Of a DNA stretch of 64,000 bases, positions 21,649 to 34,790 are shown piece after piece. The stretch covers positions 31,700,060-31,764,059 of the forward strand of contig NC_081541.1 of assembly GCF_901000735.1 (NCBI RefSeq), given 5' to 3'. The stretch is from Corylus avellana (lineage: Eukaryota; Streptophyta; Magnoliopsida; Fagales; Betulaceae). The translations under genes were made by a program, and so were the position numbers. How positions within the stretch are numbered: position 1 is the stretch's first letter; each line of letters starts with the position of its first letter. The notes below the pieces were generated by a model that saw only the letters and a program-made list of their open reading frames with translations, was not told the DNA's origin and did no database searches.

Positions 21649-22935
21649 ATATATTAAATATTTAACTAAAATAAGAGCAAATTATAGAGTAAGCGTTTGA
21701 ACTTATAATTAGGTTATGGAGTGAGGTTTTGCACTCATGACATTTACCAAATTAAATGATCACTTATTTTTTTTTTTAAAAAAAAAAAATTGATAAAAAT
21801 TAGTAAATTTAATCATTTAATCAATATTTTTAATGTTCTTTATCCCTCATTAACCATATAATATAGTTATTGCTTTATAATACTTTTTTAATTGAATATT
21901 TTAACTGAATTGTATCATATTCATATCCTACATTCCTACCCCTAAATGTCTTTAGAACTATTGACTCCATTAAAAGAAAATGTTAAATTTGTAGTGAGAA
22001 GATTGAACTTTGTTTGATTCCATTCAAGCAGTCTCTACATGGAAGATAATCAGGCCCTCATATCACGTATTATCCTCACAAGGAAGCTTAATCAACATAG
22101 CTCTTAGAATCTTCTCCACGTGGAAACTATGCACCCGTATAGTCATTAATGCGATTTATATGGTAAATCACGCCCTATAAGAAAATTTACATCTCATTGG
22201 TATCTAAGTTACCATATTGGATGAGGAGCCTCTCTTGTTCACCCCTAGGGACAGATTATTCATATTCTTTCCTATCTCATGTTCTCTTTTAGTTTTCTAA
22301 GAGAATTTTTATAGATTTAAGCATCAGAGTGTTTTTAGTCTTTCTTGAAACCTGGTGGACTTTTAGTTTTGTTATTTTTTCTTTTTTGCAGGAGATTCAT
22401 TGCATGTCCGACCATATAAGAATTTGCTTAAACAAACTATTTTTTTATTTTTTTTTAATAATCGTATTCGAAATGTATACTCGTTTGAAGTTAAGAACCT
22501 TAATCCCATTCAAATTGAATCAATTAGTTAGATGTGAAGAAGTTAATAATTTAATTCTAAAAAAATAAAAAAAGAATTATTAGTAACAATTTTTTTAAAA
22601 GTCTTGCAATGTTAAAGAAGGCAACCTTTCCTTGTCCCTTCAAAACTCCACCTATCAAGTCTCCCATGACCCAAGAAAGCATATCCATTTCTTTGCTTAA
22701 ACTATAAACCTTCTCGATCATTTCTCAAGCAAAAACAAACACCAATTTTGGCTTCCAACCTCATTACTTAAACCAAACAAATTCAACAAAATCCAATTTA
22801 AAATCCACCAGTAATTCCCTACCGGTCCAGTCCCCACATCCAACGGTGGTGATGGCTCACCACCACTGTACGGTCCTGTGTCATATGTCCTAAACTCAAG
22901 GGTAGTTATCGTCATTTCTTACCCACCATGGCCCC

Positions 22936-22946
22936 ACATATATAAG
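22936..22946 (+). promoter_or_regulatory. TATA-like element upstream of the UBC23 leader
   Basis: ACATATATAAG lies roughly 30-40 bp before a CT-rich leader that continues to the donor at 23148|23149. Motif and position only. Confidence 0.5.
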
Positions 22947-22974
22947 CGCAAACAATTCGACATTTTTCCGAATT

Positions 22975-23148
22975 ACCGTTCTGTCCCTTCGTCCTCTTCC
23001 ACAATCCCTCTCTCATATTCGCATTATATTCTCTTAACAGGCCTCTTCGTTTAAAAAACGACAACGTATTCTCCCCTTCTTTCTCCTTCTTCGTCTTCGT
23101 CTTCGTCCTCCGCAATCTCTCGGAGTTCAAATTCTCCGATTCCAACAG
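22975..23148 (+). other. UBC23 5' untranslated exon (approximate 5' end)
   Basis: CT-rich leader sequence ends TTCCAACAG followed by donor GTAATC. The leader intron would be 23149-24069, whose acceptor TTGTTGTCAG lies directly before the ATG at 24070. Confidence 0.6.
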
Positions 23149-24069
23149 GTAATCTTCTAGAAGATCTTGAATCCAGATATCAGGTCGTCTTAAAGCTCAA
23201 CAATTGCTGTTTTCTTTCTTTCGTTGTAAATTTAATTTCAGCTTTTTTTTTTTTTTTGGTTTAAATGTTTTTATTTTACGTGGATTTGAGCTGGTACAGG
23301 TGGATTTTTGGTTGGATGATTGGTTCGCTTGCTAGATTTTGAGCTACACCAGGGCTCTTGTAGCTGGATTAAAAAGAATTTTTTATTTTTATTTTTATTT
23401 TTTGGTTTTTTTTTTATATTGATTGTATTATGTTGTATCTGATTCGACTGTTTGGTTTGTGATCAATTTTGGTTATCAATATTGTGAATGCATGGGGTTT
23501 ACTGGGGATCTTGATTACGTGGTTGTGTGGTGGAGTGGCATGAATCTGATAAGATTGTGGCTTTTTATTATGTGGTGGATGAAAAACTATGTGTTTTGGT
23601 TTAGTGGCTTTGACATTTAGCTCTGGTTTTTGTTGTAAATTTAAATGTGGAGATAAGTGGTTGATAGTGAATGCATAGGTGTTCTTATGGTAAAAAGAAA
23701 AGAAAAGAAAACTGCGGTATCTCTAGGAGTTGATAGTTGACAGAAGGGATTTTTTTTTTTTGGTTCGTTCTTTAAGATTGCCCATTAAGTAATAGGTAAA
23801 GCTCTCATTATGCTTAGAGCCTAGAGGTGAAGGGAAATTAATTGATATTTAGATTCCTTAATTGCAATAGCTTATTTTCCATTGAATGCCTCTGATTTTG
23901 CTGGGTGTTTTTATGCTTAGGGAAGGGACGGAAAGAATTGCAAACTCTTTTAAGAATGCAGACAGTGGTATATTGGTTGTGTGGATGGATTTTTTGTTAC
24001 ATGATGAATTTGGGTTGAACAGTATGATTGGGAATTGTAGTCTGACCTTATTCTTATTATTGTTGTCAG

Positions 24070-27000
24070 ATGGCAAGTGAACAATATGACACTGTTTGTA
24101 AAGTTGATGAGCCCACCACAAGTGCTCATTATGATAATTCTTCAAACCAAGGTGGCTCTACCACAAGTGGGCTTGTTTGTGATCCAAGTATAGATAGTGA
24201 AAGCAATGAAGTTTGCAAACCTAATGACGCTGCCAGTAACACACATAATATTCCATATATTTATCGGCAAGATGTTGTGAAGAGCAATCGCAGCAGTATG
24301 ATTGGGATAGTGACTGAAGTTGCTGGTGACACAGATTCGGATAGCAGCATCACTGATGATGAGGATGACGACGGTGATGACGGTGATGACGGCGATGATG
24401 ATGGTGGTGGTGAAAATGAGGAAGAAGGTGGTGATGGAAATGGCAATGGCAATGGCAATGGTGATGGCGATTGGAATAGAGGTGGTGGTAAGAGTACTTC
24501 TCTTCCAGCAGACCAGCTTCGAGTACTTTGGATGGATGAAACTGAGTTGGCCGAGAATGTTAATGATGTAACGGTTCTTGATCGTGGATTCTTACATGGG
24601 GATTATGTTGCTGCTTCTTCGGATCCAACTGGGCAAGTGGGTGTTGTGGTGGATGTGAATATCTATGTTGATTTGTTAGCTCCTGATCGATCCATCATAA
24701 AATATGTTTCATCCAAAGACTTGAAACGCATAAGGGATTTCACTGTGGGTGACTATGTGGTCCTTGGTCCTTGGCTAGGTAGAATTGATGATGTTTTAGA
24801 TAATGTGACTGTGTTGTTTGATGATGGTTCTGTGTGTAAAGTTCCAAAAGCTGAGCCACTGCGTCTAAAACCAATTTCAAAGAATATCCTTGAAGATGGT
24901 CATTTTCCTTACTATCCTGGCCAGCGCGTAAGAGCCAGTTCTTCATCAGTTTTCAAGAATTCCAGGTGGCTATCGGGCTTGTGGAAAGCTAATCGGTTGG
25001 AAGGTACTGTTACAAAGGTTACAGTTGGATCAGTATTTATTTATTGGATAGCATCTGCTGGCTATGGACCAGATTCTTCGACTGCTCCCGCTGAAGAGCA
25101 GAGTCCAAAGAACTTAAAACTCTTGTCTTGTTTTGCACATGCCAATTGGAAATTGGGTGACTGGTGTCTTCTTCCCTCATCGGCACTTTCATCCTCCGTT
25201 CGGTCAGACAATGGATTACCAAAATCAGAACTTCATGATTCGATCAACAGCGAATTAGATTCTACTCAAATGGGAAGCGGGTGTGATTCTGAAGAGGTTT
25301 CATTGGAGGAATCAAATGAAAATAATGAATCCATGGATCTTGACCCTGTTGCTGCTGTGGATGGAAGTGATAGAAATGTTCAAGTTGATGAGCCTGAGTT
25401 TAGCTCTTGTGGTAGTTCATTGTCAGTTTCTAAGGATCCTGTCCATGAATCTTTGCCTCTTCATCGCAAGAAGATCCGAAAAGTTGTGGTTAGGAGGGAC
25501 AAGAAAGCTCGAAGGAAAGAGGAAAGTTTTGAAAGAGCCCTTTCAATTGTCAATACTAGGACAAAGGTTGATGTGGCATGGCAGGATGGAACAACAGGAT
25601 GTGGGCTGGATTCAACGAGTTTGATTCCAATTGATAGTCCAGGTGATCATGAATTTGTTGCCGAGCAGTATGTCGTGGAGAAGGCCTCTGATGATGGTGA
25701 TGATGCTGGTGAAGGCAGGCGTGTCGGGGTTGTGAAAAGTGTTAATGCCAAGGAGCGAACAGCTTGTGTGAGGTGGTTAAAGCCGGTTGCCCGGGCAGAA
25801 GATCCTCGAGAGTTTGACAAGGAGGAAGTAGTAAGCGTGTATGAGTTGGAGGGACATTCGGATTATGATTACTGCTATGGGGATGTTGTTGTTCGGTTGT
25901 CTCCAGTTTCTATTTCTGTAGAAACAGCTAATTGTGTGGATTCTATTGAGGAACCGAAACAGCAAAATGGACCAAATGAGGTGAAACGGGATATGAAAAA
26001 GCGCTCAGGGGGTAAAAAAGTGGATGATGCATCTGGAAATAAAGCTTCTGATGGCTTCTCAGATCTCTCTTGGGTTGGGCATATAACTGGCCTTAGGAAT
26101 GGTGATATTGAAGTTACATGGGCTGATGGGATGGTTTCAACGGTATATTACCTGCCTAATAATACTATTTCCTTCTTCATTTTTTTTCTTTATGAATGAA
26201 AAAGAAACTTAAATAGTCTGTTTCCTCTAGTCTTGTATCTAACACTATGCTTGATCAGTGACTTCGATTTAATAAATCTATAACATAACTACTGCACATT
26301 TTTTACCTCCCTTTGCCATCATAGAAGGGAAATAATAAAGGTTATTTTATCCCAGATTTGAATGATATTATTTATGTAAATTAGAGGTGAAAATATCTGG
26401 TAGCTACATAAAATGTCTAAGTCTGAACAAATGGGGTGTTAATTATGTTACATAAACCTCAAGAGAGTATCAGAGATAAGTGTAGAAGCCTCATGCGAGG
26501 TGTCTCAAATGGTCTGTTTGTTGCTTGATAGATGGAGGGGGGATAATGTAATTTCTAACGACTGTTTGGGTCGGAGATAAAATTGTTGTGATATTGTAAC
26601 TTTATCTTCTTTGTTTTATTTGCTTAGCCATAACTAGCAGCTTAAAGTGGGAATCATTTCATAGTGCACTGCACTCATACATTCCATCATACGATGGTTT
26701 TGGAATTATTTCCTTTCCCCTTCTTGCGGAAGAGTTCTCACGGTGGTTGATTTAATTATTTGAATATTTTGTGTGCTGTTAGGTTGGACCTCAAGCAATA
26801 TACGTTGTTGGTCGAGATGATGATGATGAATCAATTGCTGCTGGGAGTGAAGTTAGTGACGATGCTGCTAGTTGGGAAACGGTTAATGATGATGAGATGG
26901 ACACCCTTGAGAATGCTCAAGAGGTTTGTTTCTGTTCAGAACATTAGTATGCATGTCATTCAACTTTGTTTACTGTCTGTTAGAAAGGTCTGGCAAAGAA

Positions 27001-30000
27001 ACTAGTATCTGCGATTCTCATGCTGGGATGGGACTTGTTATTCAAAAGGACATCTAGATCAGGATTCACAAAAAGGGATTTGGCAAAATTGTACCATGGC
27101 CATTCCTGTCCTAACTTTGATAATGCTACTTGGTGATCTTCAAGATCTTAACTACTGACATTCATTTTAAATGAATTTTTTAGAGTAATAGATTGGATGG
27201 TTGAGTACATATTAGGAAAAAAATCTCAATTCTTATTCGGAGGTGGGAATATCATATAGTCCATTCCTCCTCTAGATGATTGCCACATATACATAATTGG
27301 ATTCTATTCTTCTGCCATGCATGCATATACACTGTAGTGCATGTCATCTATTTTGTTGAATGAGTGAATGATGCAAGTCAATGATGTTCAGGAAGATGGG
27401 TTGCAGAATGCCAACTACATAAATTCTGACCCAGAAGAAAGTGGAGAGAATTCTGGCAGAAATTCAGCACTGGCAGTTCCCTTGGCTGCATTTCGGTTTG
27501 TTACAAGACTGGCCACTGGAATGTTCTCACGAGCACAAAAGAATTTAGATCCAAGCTGTTTGGATTCCAAAGTTGAAAATGAGCTTGAATCCCAGCAGAT
27601 GACAAAAATTTCTGAGGGAAAAGATTCTAGTGATGAGTCTAGCTCTCAGAAATCAAAATTCACTGATTGTTGTGGTAGGGAAACTAAAGAAGAGGTTGTC
27701 CCTGAGGCCCAAGAATTGCTTGAAGCAGCGGAAGCTTTATGCAACTTGAGGACTGAAGAATCAAATGCTCCAGCATGTTCAGGGGGTGACACTTGCAGTT
27801 TCAAACACTTCGATATAGCTAAAGATCCCTTGGACCATTATTTCCTTGGTGCATATGGACAGGTAAATGCCTTTTTAATTTTTTCTATTGGGTCTCATCC
27901 TTGATATCTGGAATATGTTACAATGTTATTTCAGTTCATTCTATTGGCATTGTGGTAAAACTTCCTTATTTTAGTCGGATCTTACATGCATCATCTTCAA
28001 ATGTGCATGGATACATTTTTGATAAGTAAATCAATCTCAATAAATAGCGCAAAGAGACGCAACCCAAGCACACAGGATGTATACAAGAGATACCCCCAAC
28101 TAAGGAGAAAAAGAAGAACATAAGTCCAAAAATTCAGTAAAACTAAAAAAGTGGGGAATATTGTACGCTGCCATCCAAAAACCTCTTTATTCCGTCTTTT
28201 CAGATCCGTTTTTAAGTCTTTCAATTTGCGCACAAGAGTGAAGCTAGGGGAGCCCTGAAAACTATAGGACATCCACCATTGTTTCAAGATAAATGCTACA
28301 GTCACTCCTAAGTCCATACTTCCAAGTGTACATTCCTTGATGTAGTAGTGAAAATCATCATTAGATTTTAGATGAACCACCATTAGCTTTTTAATCCAAT
28401 GTTGATTTTCACCACCGTGTCGAGGAGTGCGCACTTGGGAGTATGGACTTAAGAGTGTATGTAGTAGCATTTCTCTTGTTTCAATTGTTCCACAAATCCC
28501 TCTGACTTCAACCATGTATTCTCAAACTTAAAATATTGACTGCTCCTAACTGCAACGCCACAATGAAGCAACAAAGGGAAGCGATCTGATAAAATTCTAG
28601 GGAGTCTCTTCTGGAAAACATCAAGAAATTGAGCTTCCCAATCAGGAGAGGGATATATTATAGATTTTTTTTTATAAAAAAAATAAAATAAAATAAAGGC
28701 ACCCAATGGACTTAGAACACGTGAGCTTACCATCCATCTCATTCTCATTGGGGGAAGAAGTGCTATTCGAGTTAGAGCTCATTGGCCATATGTTATAAAA
28801 TAAAAATAAGAAACTTGCATATGGATATATTGAGAGCAGTAACTAGGAAACTACAAGCTTAGGAGCTATGGAAATTTGAAACTAGAAAATGAATGTTTAG
28901 TTATCAAGAGAAGAAGGGGGAATAAAAACCAACATGCAGGTAGGTGCATTTGACAATTTAAAAACCTTTCGACAGTAAAGTTGTGTTTAAAGTTTACTAT
29001 TGTCATTCTGGCTCTAGCAATTGGTTTAAGCATTTTTATTGCATAATGTTTGTAAGCAAACTACTTTTTTTTTTTTACAAGTTTAATGTCCCTGCATAGT
29101 TGTTCAGTTATTACTCTCATACAAACAAGGATCTTTTTTTTTTTTTTTTTTTGTGTGTTTTGGACTTTTCTCCAAATGTATGTCACTTGCAGAATAACAA
29201 TGGAAGAAGGTGGTTTAAGAAGGTTCAACAAGATTGGAGCATCCTTCAGAATAATCTCCCTGGTAAGCAATACTTCAGTATATCAAATTGTATAATATCT
29301 TATGAGATTTTGATAATTATGTCCTATTTTAGCAACTCTTGGTTTTAACTGACAAATTTTTAACAGACACAATCTATGTACGAGTTTATGAAGATCGAAT
29401 GGATCTCTTCAGGGCAGTTATAGTTGGGGCATATGGGACGCCTTACCAAGATGGCCTCTTCTTCTTTGATTTTCACCTTCCACCAGAATACCCGGATGTT
29501 CCACCTGTAAGAAATACTGATGTTAATATTAGTTCTATCTTGGCCTAGAAGCTATGCTTACTGATTGTTTGAGCCGACCGCAAACATTTCCATTGTCCGT
29601 AACGCAAACAAGTGGTGTCTATCTGTTCTCTCACTAAGTCTTTGATGTGCAGACAGCATACTATCATTCTGGCGGCTGGCGGATTAATCCAAATTTATAT
29701 GAGGAAGGCAAGGTGTGCCTTAGCCTTTTAAATACTTGGACTGGCAAAGGAAATGAAGTTTGGGATCCAAAGTCTTCTAGCATCCTCCAAGTGCTTGTTT
29801 CACTCCAGGGGTTAGTGCTAAATTCTAAGCCATATTTTAATGAAGCTGGGTATGACAAGCAGATTGGGACAGCTGAAGGAGAGAAAAATTCATTGTCATA
29901 CAACGAGAATACTTTCTTGCTAAACTGCAAGACAATGATGTATCTTATGAGGAAGCTCCCCAAGGTAATATATCACATTTCCGTATTCAATTTTACTTTT

Positions 30001-31027
30001 CCTCAGTTTGAATTGTCTCCTTTCCTATTAATTATCATATATATGCTATTTGCCAAATTCTTGTCCACAAAGGTTCATCTACACCTACCCTTCAAGTCGC
30101 AATTGTCACATCTGTACTTTATTTCGAAAATCATGGGTGGAGATCAAACCTTGTGTAGATAATATTTATAGTAGGTGATCTCCAGAAGCACCACCTAGCT
30201 TTCATTATTTTTCCCTCTTTGTTTTCTTGCTAAGCAAGATGGTAGATCTATTTTGCTTAAACTGTCATTCTACCTTGCCACCAAATGGCAATTTTATTCT
30301 TGTTTGCTGATGTGCCTTAGGCATGCTATCCTGTGCTTGCAATTTATTGCGTTAGTGGTGTTGTTGATCCATGTGTGCATGCTCCCTGATTTTGGTTAGA
30401 ATCTGCTGCCGAGTTTGGTGAAACCTGCAACAATATTATTAACAATCGGCTGTATATTCAAATGACATAGAAGAGATAGGTAACTTTATGCATGGGTAAA
30501 GGCATTATATTAAGTCACACGCTAACTGCAGTGGGATCTTTAATTCTTTAATTACAAAAGATAGTGGCATTATGTGGATAAACAATTGGATGCTTCCCAT
30601 TTGTTCTTTAATTGCATTGAGGCATCGTTCATTGCCGAAAACACATCCTCAGTAAATACTTAAAAAATTCTCTTATTTTTCTTAGAAATCTAATATAAAT
30701 TAATAAAGTATATAGTGCTGATTCTTTGGCCAACGGTAATATCACAGTTTGTTACCATCTTAATGGCTTGCGCAGGACTTTGAAGAGCTTGTGAAAGACC
30801 ATTTCAGGAAGCGTGGTTATTACATCCTTAAGGCCTGTGATGCATATATGAAAGGTTACTTAATAGGCTCTCTCACTGAGGATGCCTCTGTGAGTGATAA
30901 GAGCAATTCCAGTTCAACCTCAGTTGGTTTCAAGCTAATGTTGGCAAAGATAGTGCCCAAACTTTTCTTGGCACTCAACGCAGTTGGAGCAGATTGTCAA
31001 GAATTTAAGCATCTGCAACAGTCTTAG
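24070..31027 (+). CDS. UBC23: Giant ubiquitin-conjugating enzyme E2 23 (UBE2O-type)
   Basis: Seven coding exons: 24070-26142, 26783-26923, 27392-27862, 29193-29262, 29367-29506, 29653-29964 and 30776-31027, phases joining to 1152 aa. The large first exon encodes an N-terminal region with a very acidic Asp/Gly/Asn tract (about residues 95-140) and repeated conserved blocks (for example [30 protein letters not shown]) like UBE2O. The last four exons encode the UBC fold: [28 protein letters not shown], then [13 protein letters not shown] with catalytic Cys at about 987. It charges ubiquitin and, by analogy with UBE2O, may act as a combined E2/E3. The start follows directly on a leader-intron acceptor. 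The 1.3 kb third coding intron hosts a LINE relic with a MITE in it. Arabidopsis UBC23 is somewhat shorter; UBC24/PHO2 is a more distant alternative. Confidence 0.93.
28014..28690 (-). mobile_element. L1-type LINE relic with internal deletion, in a UBC23 intron
   Basis: Minus-strand readings give [48 protein letters not shown], then [13 protein letters not shown] and [18 protein letters not shown], the well-known stretch between the endonuclease and reverse-transcriptase domains of plant L1 elements. Its plus-strand left end is the complement of a typical LINE tail (TGTGTGCTTGGGTTGCGTCT then ACTTATCAAAAA). The reverse transcriptase itself is missing, so the copy is internally deleted and dead. 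A MITE splits the reading at 28288-28475. Confidence 0.82.
28288..28475. mobile_element. MITE inserted in the LINE relic, 9-bp target duplication
   Basis: GATAAATGCTACAGTCACTC and TAAGTCCATACTTCCAAGTG at the left are complementary to CACTTGGGAGTATGGACTTA and GTAGTAGCATTTCTC at the right. It is flanked by TTGTTTCAA at 28279-28287 and 28476-28484. Removing it rejoins the LINE reading. Confidence 0.85.
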
Positions 31028-31637
31028 TGTATTTGGAGGGTCAACCTCCCCCAACATCTTGGTCAAGTCAACAAGGTCAGTCTTTGATTCATTGCTCCAG
31101 CTACCCATCATCAATGTAAAGGCTTTCCATGCTTTATGAATTGTTTCATTTATGTAACTTGTGATCTTAAACGTTTTATATCTTGTTTGAAAGCCTTCTC
31201 TATTTTTTGGGAACTAGGGATTTTGGAGCAAAATTGCTGGTTCTCCTATTTTTTCATTAATGAAACTTTTCATCAGCTAACACAGCATATTGGGAATGAT
31301 TTCATTCTTTTGGATTTGGCTCCTAACTTATTGTGTTGACACTTATTTTCAAGAGTTTTCTCTAAGATTGCAAAGGCAGTCTGGATTTTGCATTAACTGT
31401 CATTTTTGCCCGTGTTGACAATAGATGAATTGAATATTATTGAAGAAAAATTATCTTTAAATATTTTTGGATAAATTTTTCTTCCGAACCCATTATACTA
31501 AAATGACATGTCCTTAAAGCATGTGATCCTTACACACATTTTTAATGCGTTTAACATATCACATGAATTTTATGTGAGAATCATGTACACCAAAGACAAA
31601 TGTTAATTTAATATAGTTCTTTCTATTCAATTTAGAG

Positions 31638-32817
31638 TAGGGGTGTCAATACGGTTACGGTTAGCGGGGTTAGCAGTTAGTGAAATAGGTAACTTCCCGC
31701 TAACCGTTTTTTCAAATTTGGGCTTTTTTTGGGCCTTTTTGTGATTTTTTATTATTATAGTATTTTTTACCCTCATTTGTTTTTTGTATTTTTAGTGTCT
31801 TCTTAGGCACAATTGCTATAAAAAGAGCCCATATTGAAAAATCAAAAATATTTGACCCCAAATTTATATTTACTTGTACTTTTTTTTAAAAAAATTCCTT
31901 AAATATTAAATCATAACCGGTTAACTTTTTTTTTAAAAAAAAAATAATAATAAAAATTAAACAACATATAAAAAAAGTTCAACACAACTGTAACAACATA
32001 TAAAAAAAATATATAAAAAAAGTTCAACATAACATATAAAAGAAGTTCAAATAAAACATATGATATATATGATTATATGTTATTATATAATCATATGATT
32101 TAATGATCAATTCATCATGTGATATAATCATATAAATTATAGTGATAATATTACTAAAATTAGAATAATAATACATTAATACTTCAATTGTGTTTATAAG
32201 CAACACATTGTTTAATCCAATATCAATTACTTAATTTGATATTATACAAATCACATTATTATTGTACATTAATAATATGATTCACTTGAATAAAGTATTT
32301 GAATTATCATTAAATCATATGATTAAATATGGATATTATACATTTATATTATTCATATGTATATATGTATAATTATAATTTATAACATATATAGACTTAT
32401 AAGTTTATAACATTCATTGAAATTAAGTCTCTAGGTATATAATTATTGTATTAGTATGAATTGTTATACTTATGACTTATGTCATATTATATATGTATAA
32501 TTTGTTATTATATAATCAAATGATTTAATGATCAATTGATCATGTGATATAATTATATAAATTATAGTGATAATATATTAATACTCAAATTGTGATTTAA
32601 TTATCTAAAAAAAAATGTGATTTAATGATCAAGTGATTATGTTATATGTATAAATATTATTATAATTATAATTATAAAAATATATTATATAAAAAGGTGG
32701 TTAGCGGTTACGGTCAGTAAACCCAATAACCTTTAACCGCTAACTGCTAGGCGGTTATTGTGGTTAGGCAGTTAAGTGGTTAGCGGGCAGATTCTAACCG
32801 CCGTATAGACACCCCTA
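31638..32817. mobile_element. Non-autonomous hAT-like element, about 1.18 kb
   Basis: The element begins TAGGGGTGTCAATACGG and ends CCGTATAGACACCCCTA, the usual hAT TAGGGGTGTC terminus. Subterminal GTTAGCGG/CCGCTAAC words repeat on both sides. Flanks ATTTAGAG (31630-31637) and GTTTGGAG (32818-32825) are a plausible 8-bp duplication with two differences. The interior is extremely AT-rich and contains a repeated block (near 32060-32150 and 32500-32575) but no transposase. Confidence 0.82.
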
Positions 32818-33462
32818 GTTTGGAGAAAATGTTTATCTAAAAAATATTCTTAGTTTCGATTGAATGTTGATCGACCTTAATAGAAGAAAATAGCATCTTA
32901 CAAACTGTTTAACGTTCTTTGTTGTAGCTTTCTTCGCTTGTTTATTGGAAGCTAAAATCAAACTAATTGTGTAAATTAAAGTATGTGGTATTGGTTATCT
33001 ATTTGCATGAGAGTCACACAGGCTAGTCACCAGGTCACTTGTTCAATCCAACGGGCCATCAATGGACAAATTCTAAATATGAAATGCCAAGAAAAGCATG
33101 GATGCTGCCATATAAGCAGTAAGCAAGGGATTGGAATTTCCAGCAATTGTGAAAGAATCTATATGATATTTGTCTGCCCAAATAAGTTTTGGTCTATCTA
33201 ATCACTTATTCATGTAGATAGGTTCTATTTAGCTCTTTCACAATTACTGTACAAATTGATGGAGAGATCCTAATCCGTAAGCAACAATCATCATCCTTAT
33301 ATAGTTTGAGGAATTGTAGGATGGGAGATTGCAGGTGATTTGATCCAAAAAAAAAAAAAAAAAACACAACCTTACGGCGTGTATAAATGTACAAAACTAT
33401 TCATAACCTCTTCACCCCTTCTCTCTTTCTCTATGGTTTTATAGGAGAGATTACTTATGGCC

Positions 33463-33496
<34 letters not shown>

Positions 33497-34720
33497 GAAA
33501 AGTTAGAAAAAAAAAAGAAAAGAAAAGGTATTAGATTAATAAAACAAGTTAATAATGTTACCCCAAAAAACTTTAAAATATTGGTGATATATCATATTTT
33601 GTTGATCCCTTTCAATGGTGTTGTTATTAATCTTATTAATAAATTTAAAATCATGAAAGGAGGAACATTTTTCTTTTTCTTTTTTCTTAACCTTTCATTC
33701 TGGATGTAGGCAAGATTTAATATAAAATCATTGGTATAGCAGCAAATGTCCTTACCGAATTTTTTTTTTTTTTTAACATGCCTGTACAAGGGAAGAAAAG
33801 GGAGATAGTGATTTGAACTATTAACTTCGGCCGATTAAGCTATCATTTAGGGACAGCCAAACCTTTTTATATGCATTGCATGAGAGAAACAAAAGTTACC
33901 TCTCTAATTGAGTTTTAACATTAATTTTTCTGACTGAGTTTTAACATTACACAATTAAGATTTTTTAGTGTATCGCAAATAACAATCTTGGTCTTTCTTT
34001 TCCAAAGAATTTTTTTTTCTTGGGTCAATTATTTTATTAGGTGATATTAAGCTGCACATAATTACCAATAACCAAAAGATAATGCTCTTTGGAACCTAAT
34101 ATTATAAATCCTACTGAAGCAAATGGCAGTGCTCCAATTCCATAGCACACAAGTTAAGGACAAAATTTAGAGAAAAATAAACAAATCAGTTTAATGAAAA
34201 AAAAAAAAAAAAGACTAATAGGGCATAAACTCGTTTTATTCAATTGTTTTTTCAACTGAATTCATTCGTCCGCAGCATTGGGTTTAATTCTAATTTTACT
34301 GTATATTTAGAAGAATTTCAAGGTTCCGTGATGTTAACATTATCACTTTCAGAGGCATCCCCATTTCCATTAAACTTCTTCTTTGAGTTTCAAACAGACG
34401 TGTGTTGGCTGAATTTATTTCAAGTAATATATTCTCTTTTGGTTATAGCAACCAAACAAAACATGAAAATCAGATACGCTTGCAAACTGTACCAAGAAAG
34501 TCAACCACCTAAGCTAGGTAGAAAGACATTCATATTCATACTTCTGGGGCCTCTGTCTATGAAATTTCTTTGACAATTTTTTTTTTTTTTTTTTTTTTTT
34601 TGATCTCATTTCCATTTTGTCTTTTAAGAATGGACAAGATCAACAACCACCTAAATAGGTCATATTGAAGAGAACAGAATAACAAAGGATATTACTTTAG
34701 ATTTACATCATATTCCGAAA

Positions 34721-34790
34721 GAGTAATTCAATCGGTTAAACACTATGCCTAATGAAGCGGAGGTCATTGGTTCGACTCTCCACTTCCCCT
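34721..34790 (+). repeat. tRNA-derived (SINE-like) fragment
   Basis: AATTCAATCGGTTAAACACT resembles a tRNA A box and GGTTCGACTCTCC a B box, spaced as in a tRNA. It does not fold as an intact tRNA by eye (no good acceptor stem). A degenerate SINE head or tRNA pseudogene is likely. Confidence 0.35.

Larger units (their letters stand above)
18923..22930. other. Intergenic region between TRAPPC2L and UBC23
   Basis: A GC-richer patch at 18923-19060 is the presumed TRAPPC2L leader and promoter. Beyond it lie TA microsatellites (about 19187-19221 and 19463-19499), several MITEs (listed) and AT-rich sequence. An 84-aa reading at 20581 has no recognisable domain and no support. Confidence 0.55.

Noticed and set aside
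24261..24458. Pro/Ser-rich minus-strand ORF
   Set aside because: It is the antisense shadow of the acidic tract of UBC23.
27997..28748. Two minus-strand ORFs in a UBC23 intron as host genes
   Set aside because: Their wording is that of an L1 LINE and they are split by a MITE; annotated as a mobile element relic instead.
34721..34790. Functional tRNA gene
   Set aside because: A- and B-box-like words are present but no convincing acceptor or anticodon stems; kept only as a low-confidence SINE-like fragment.
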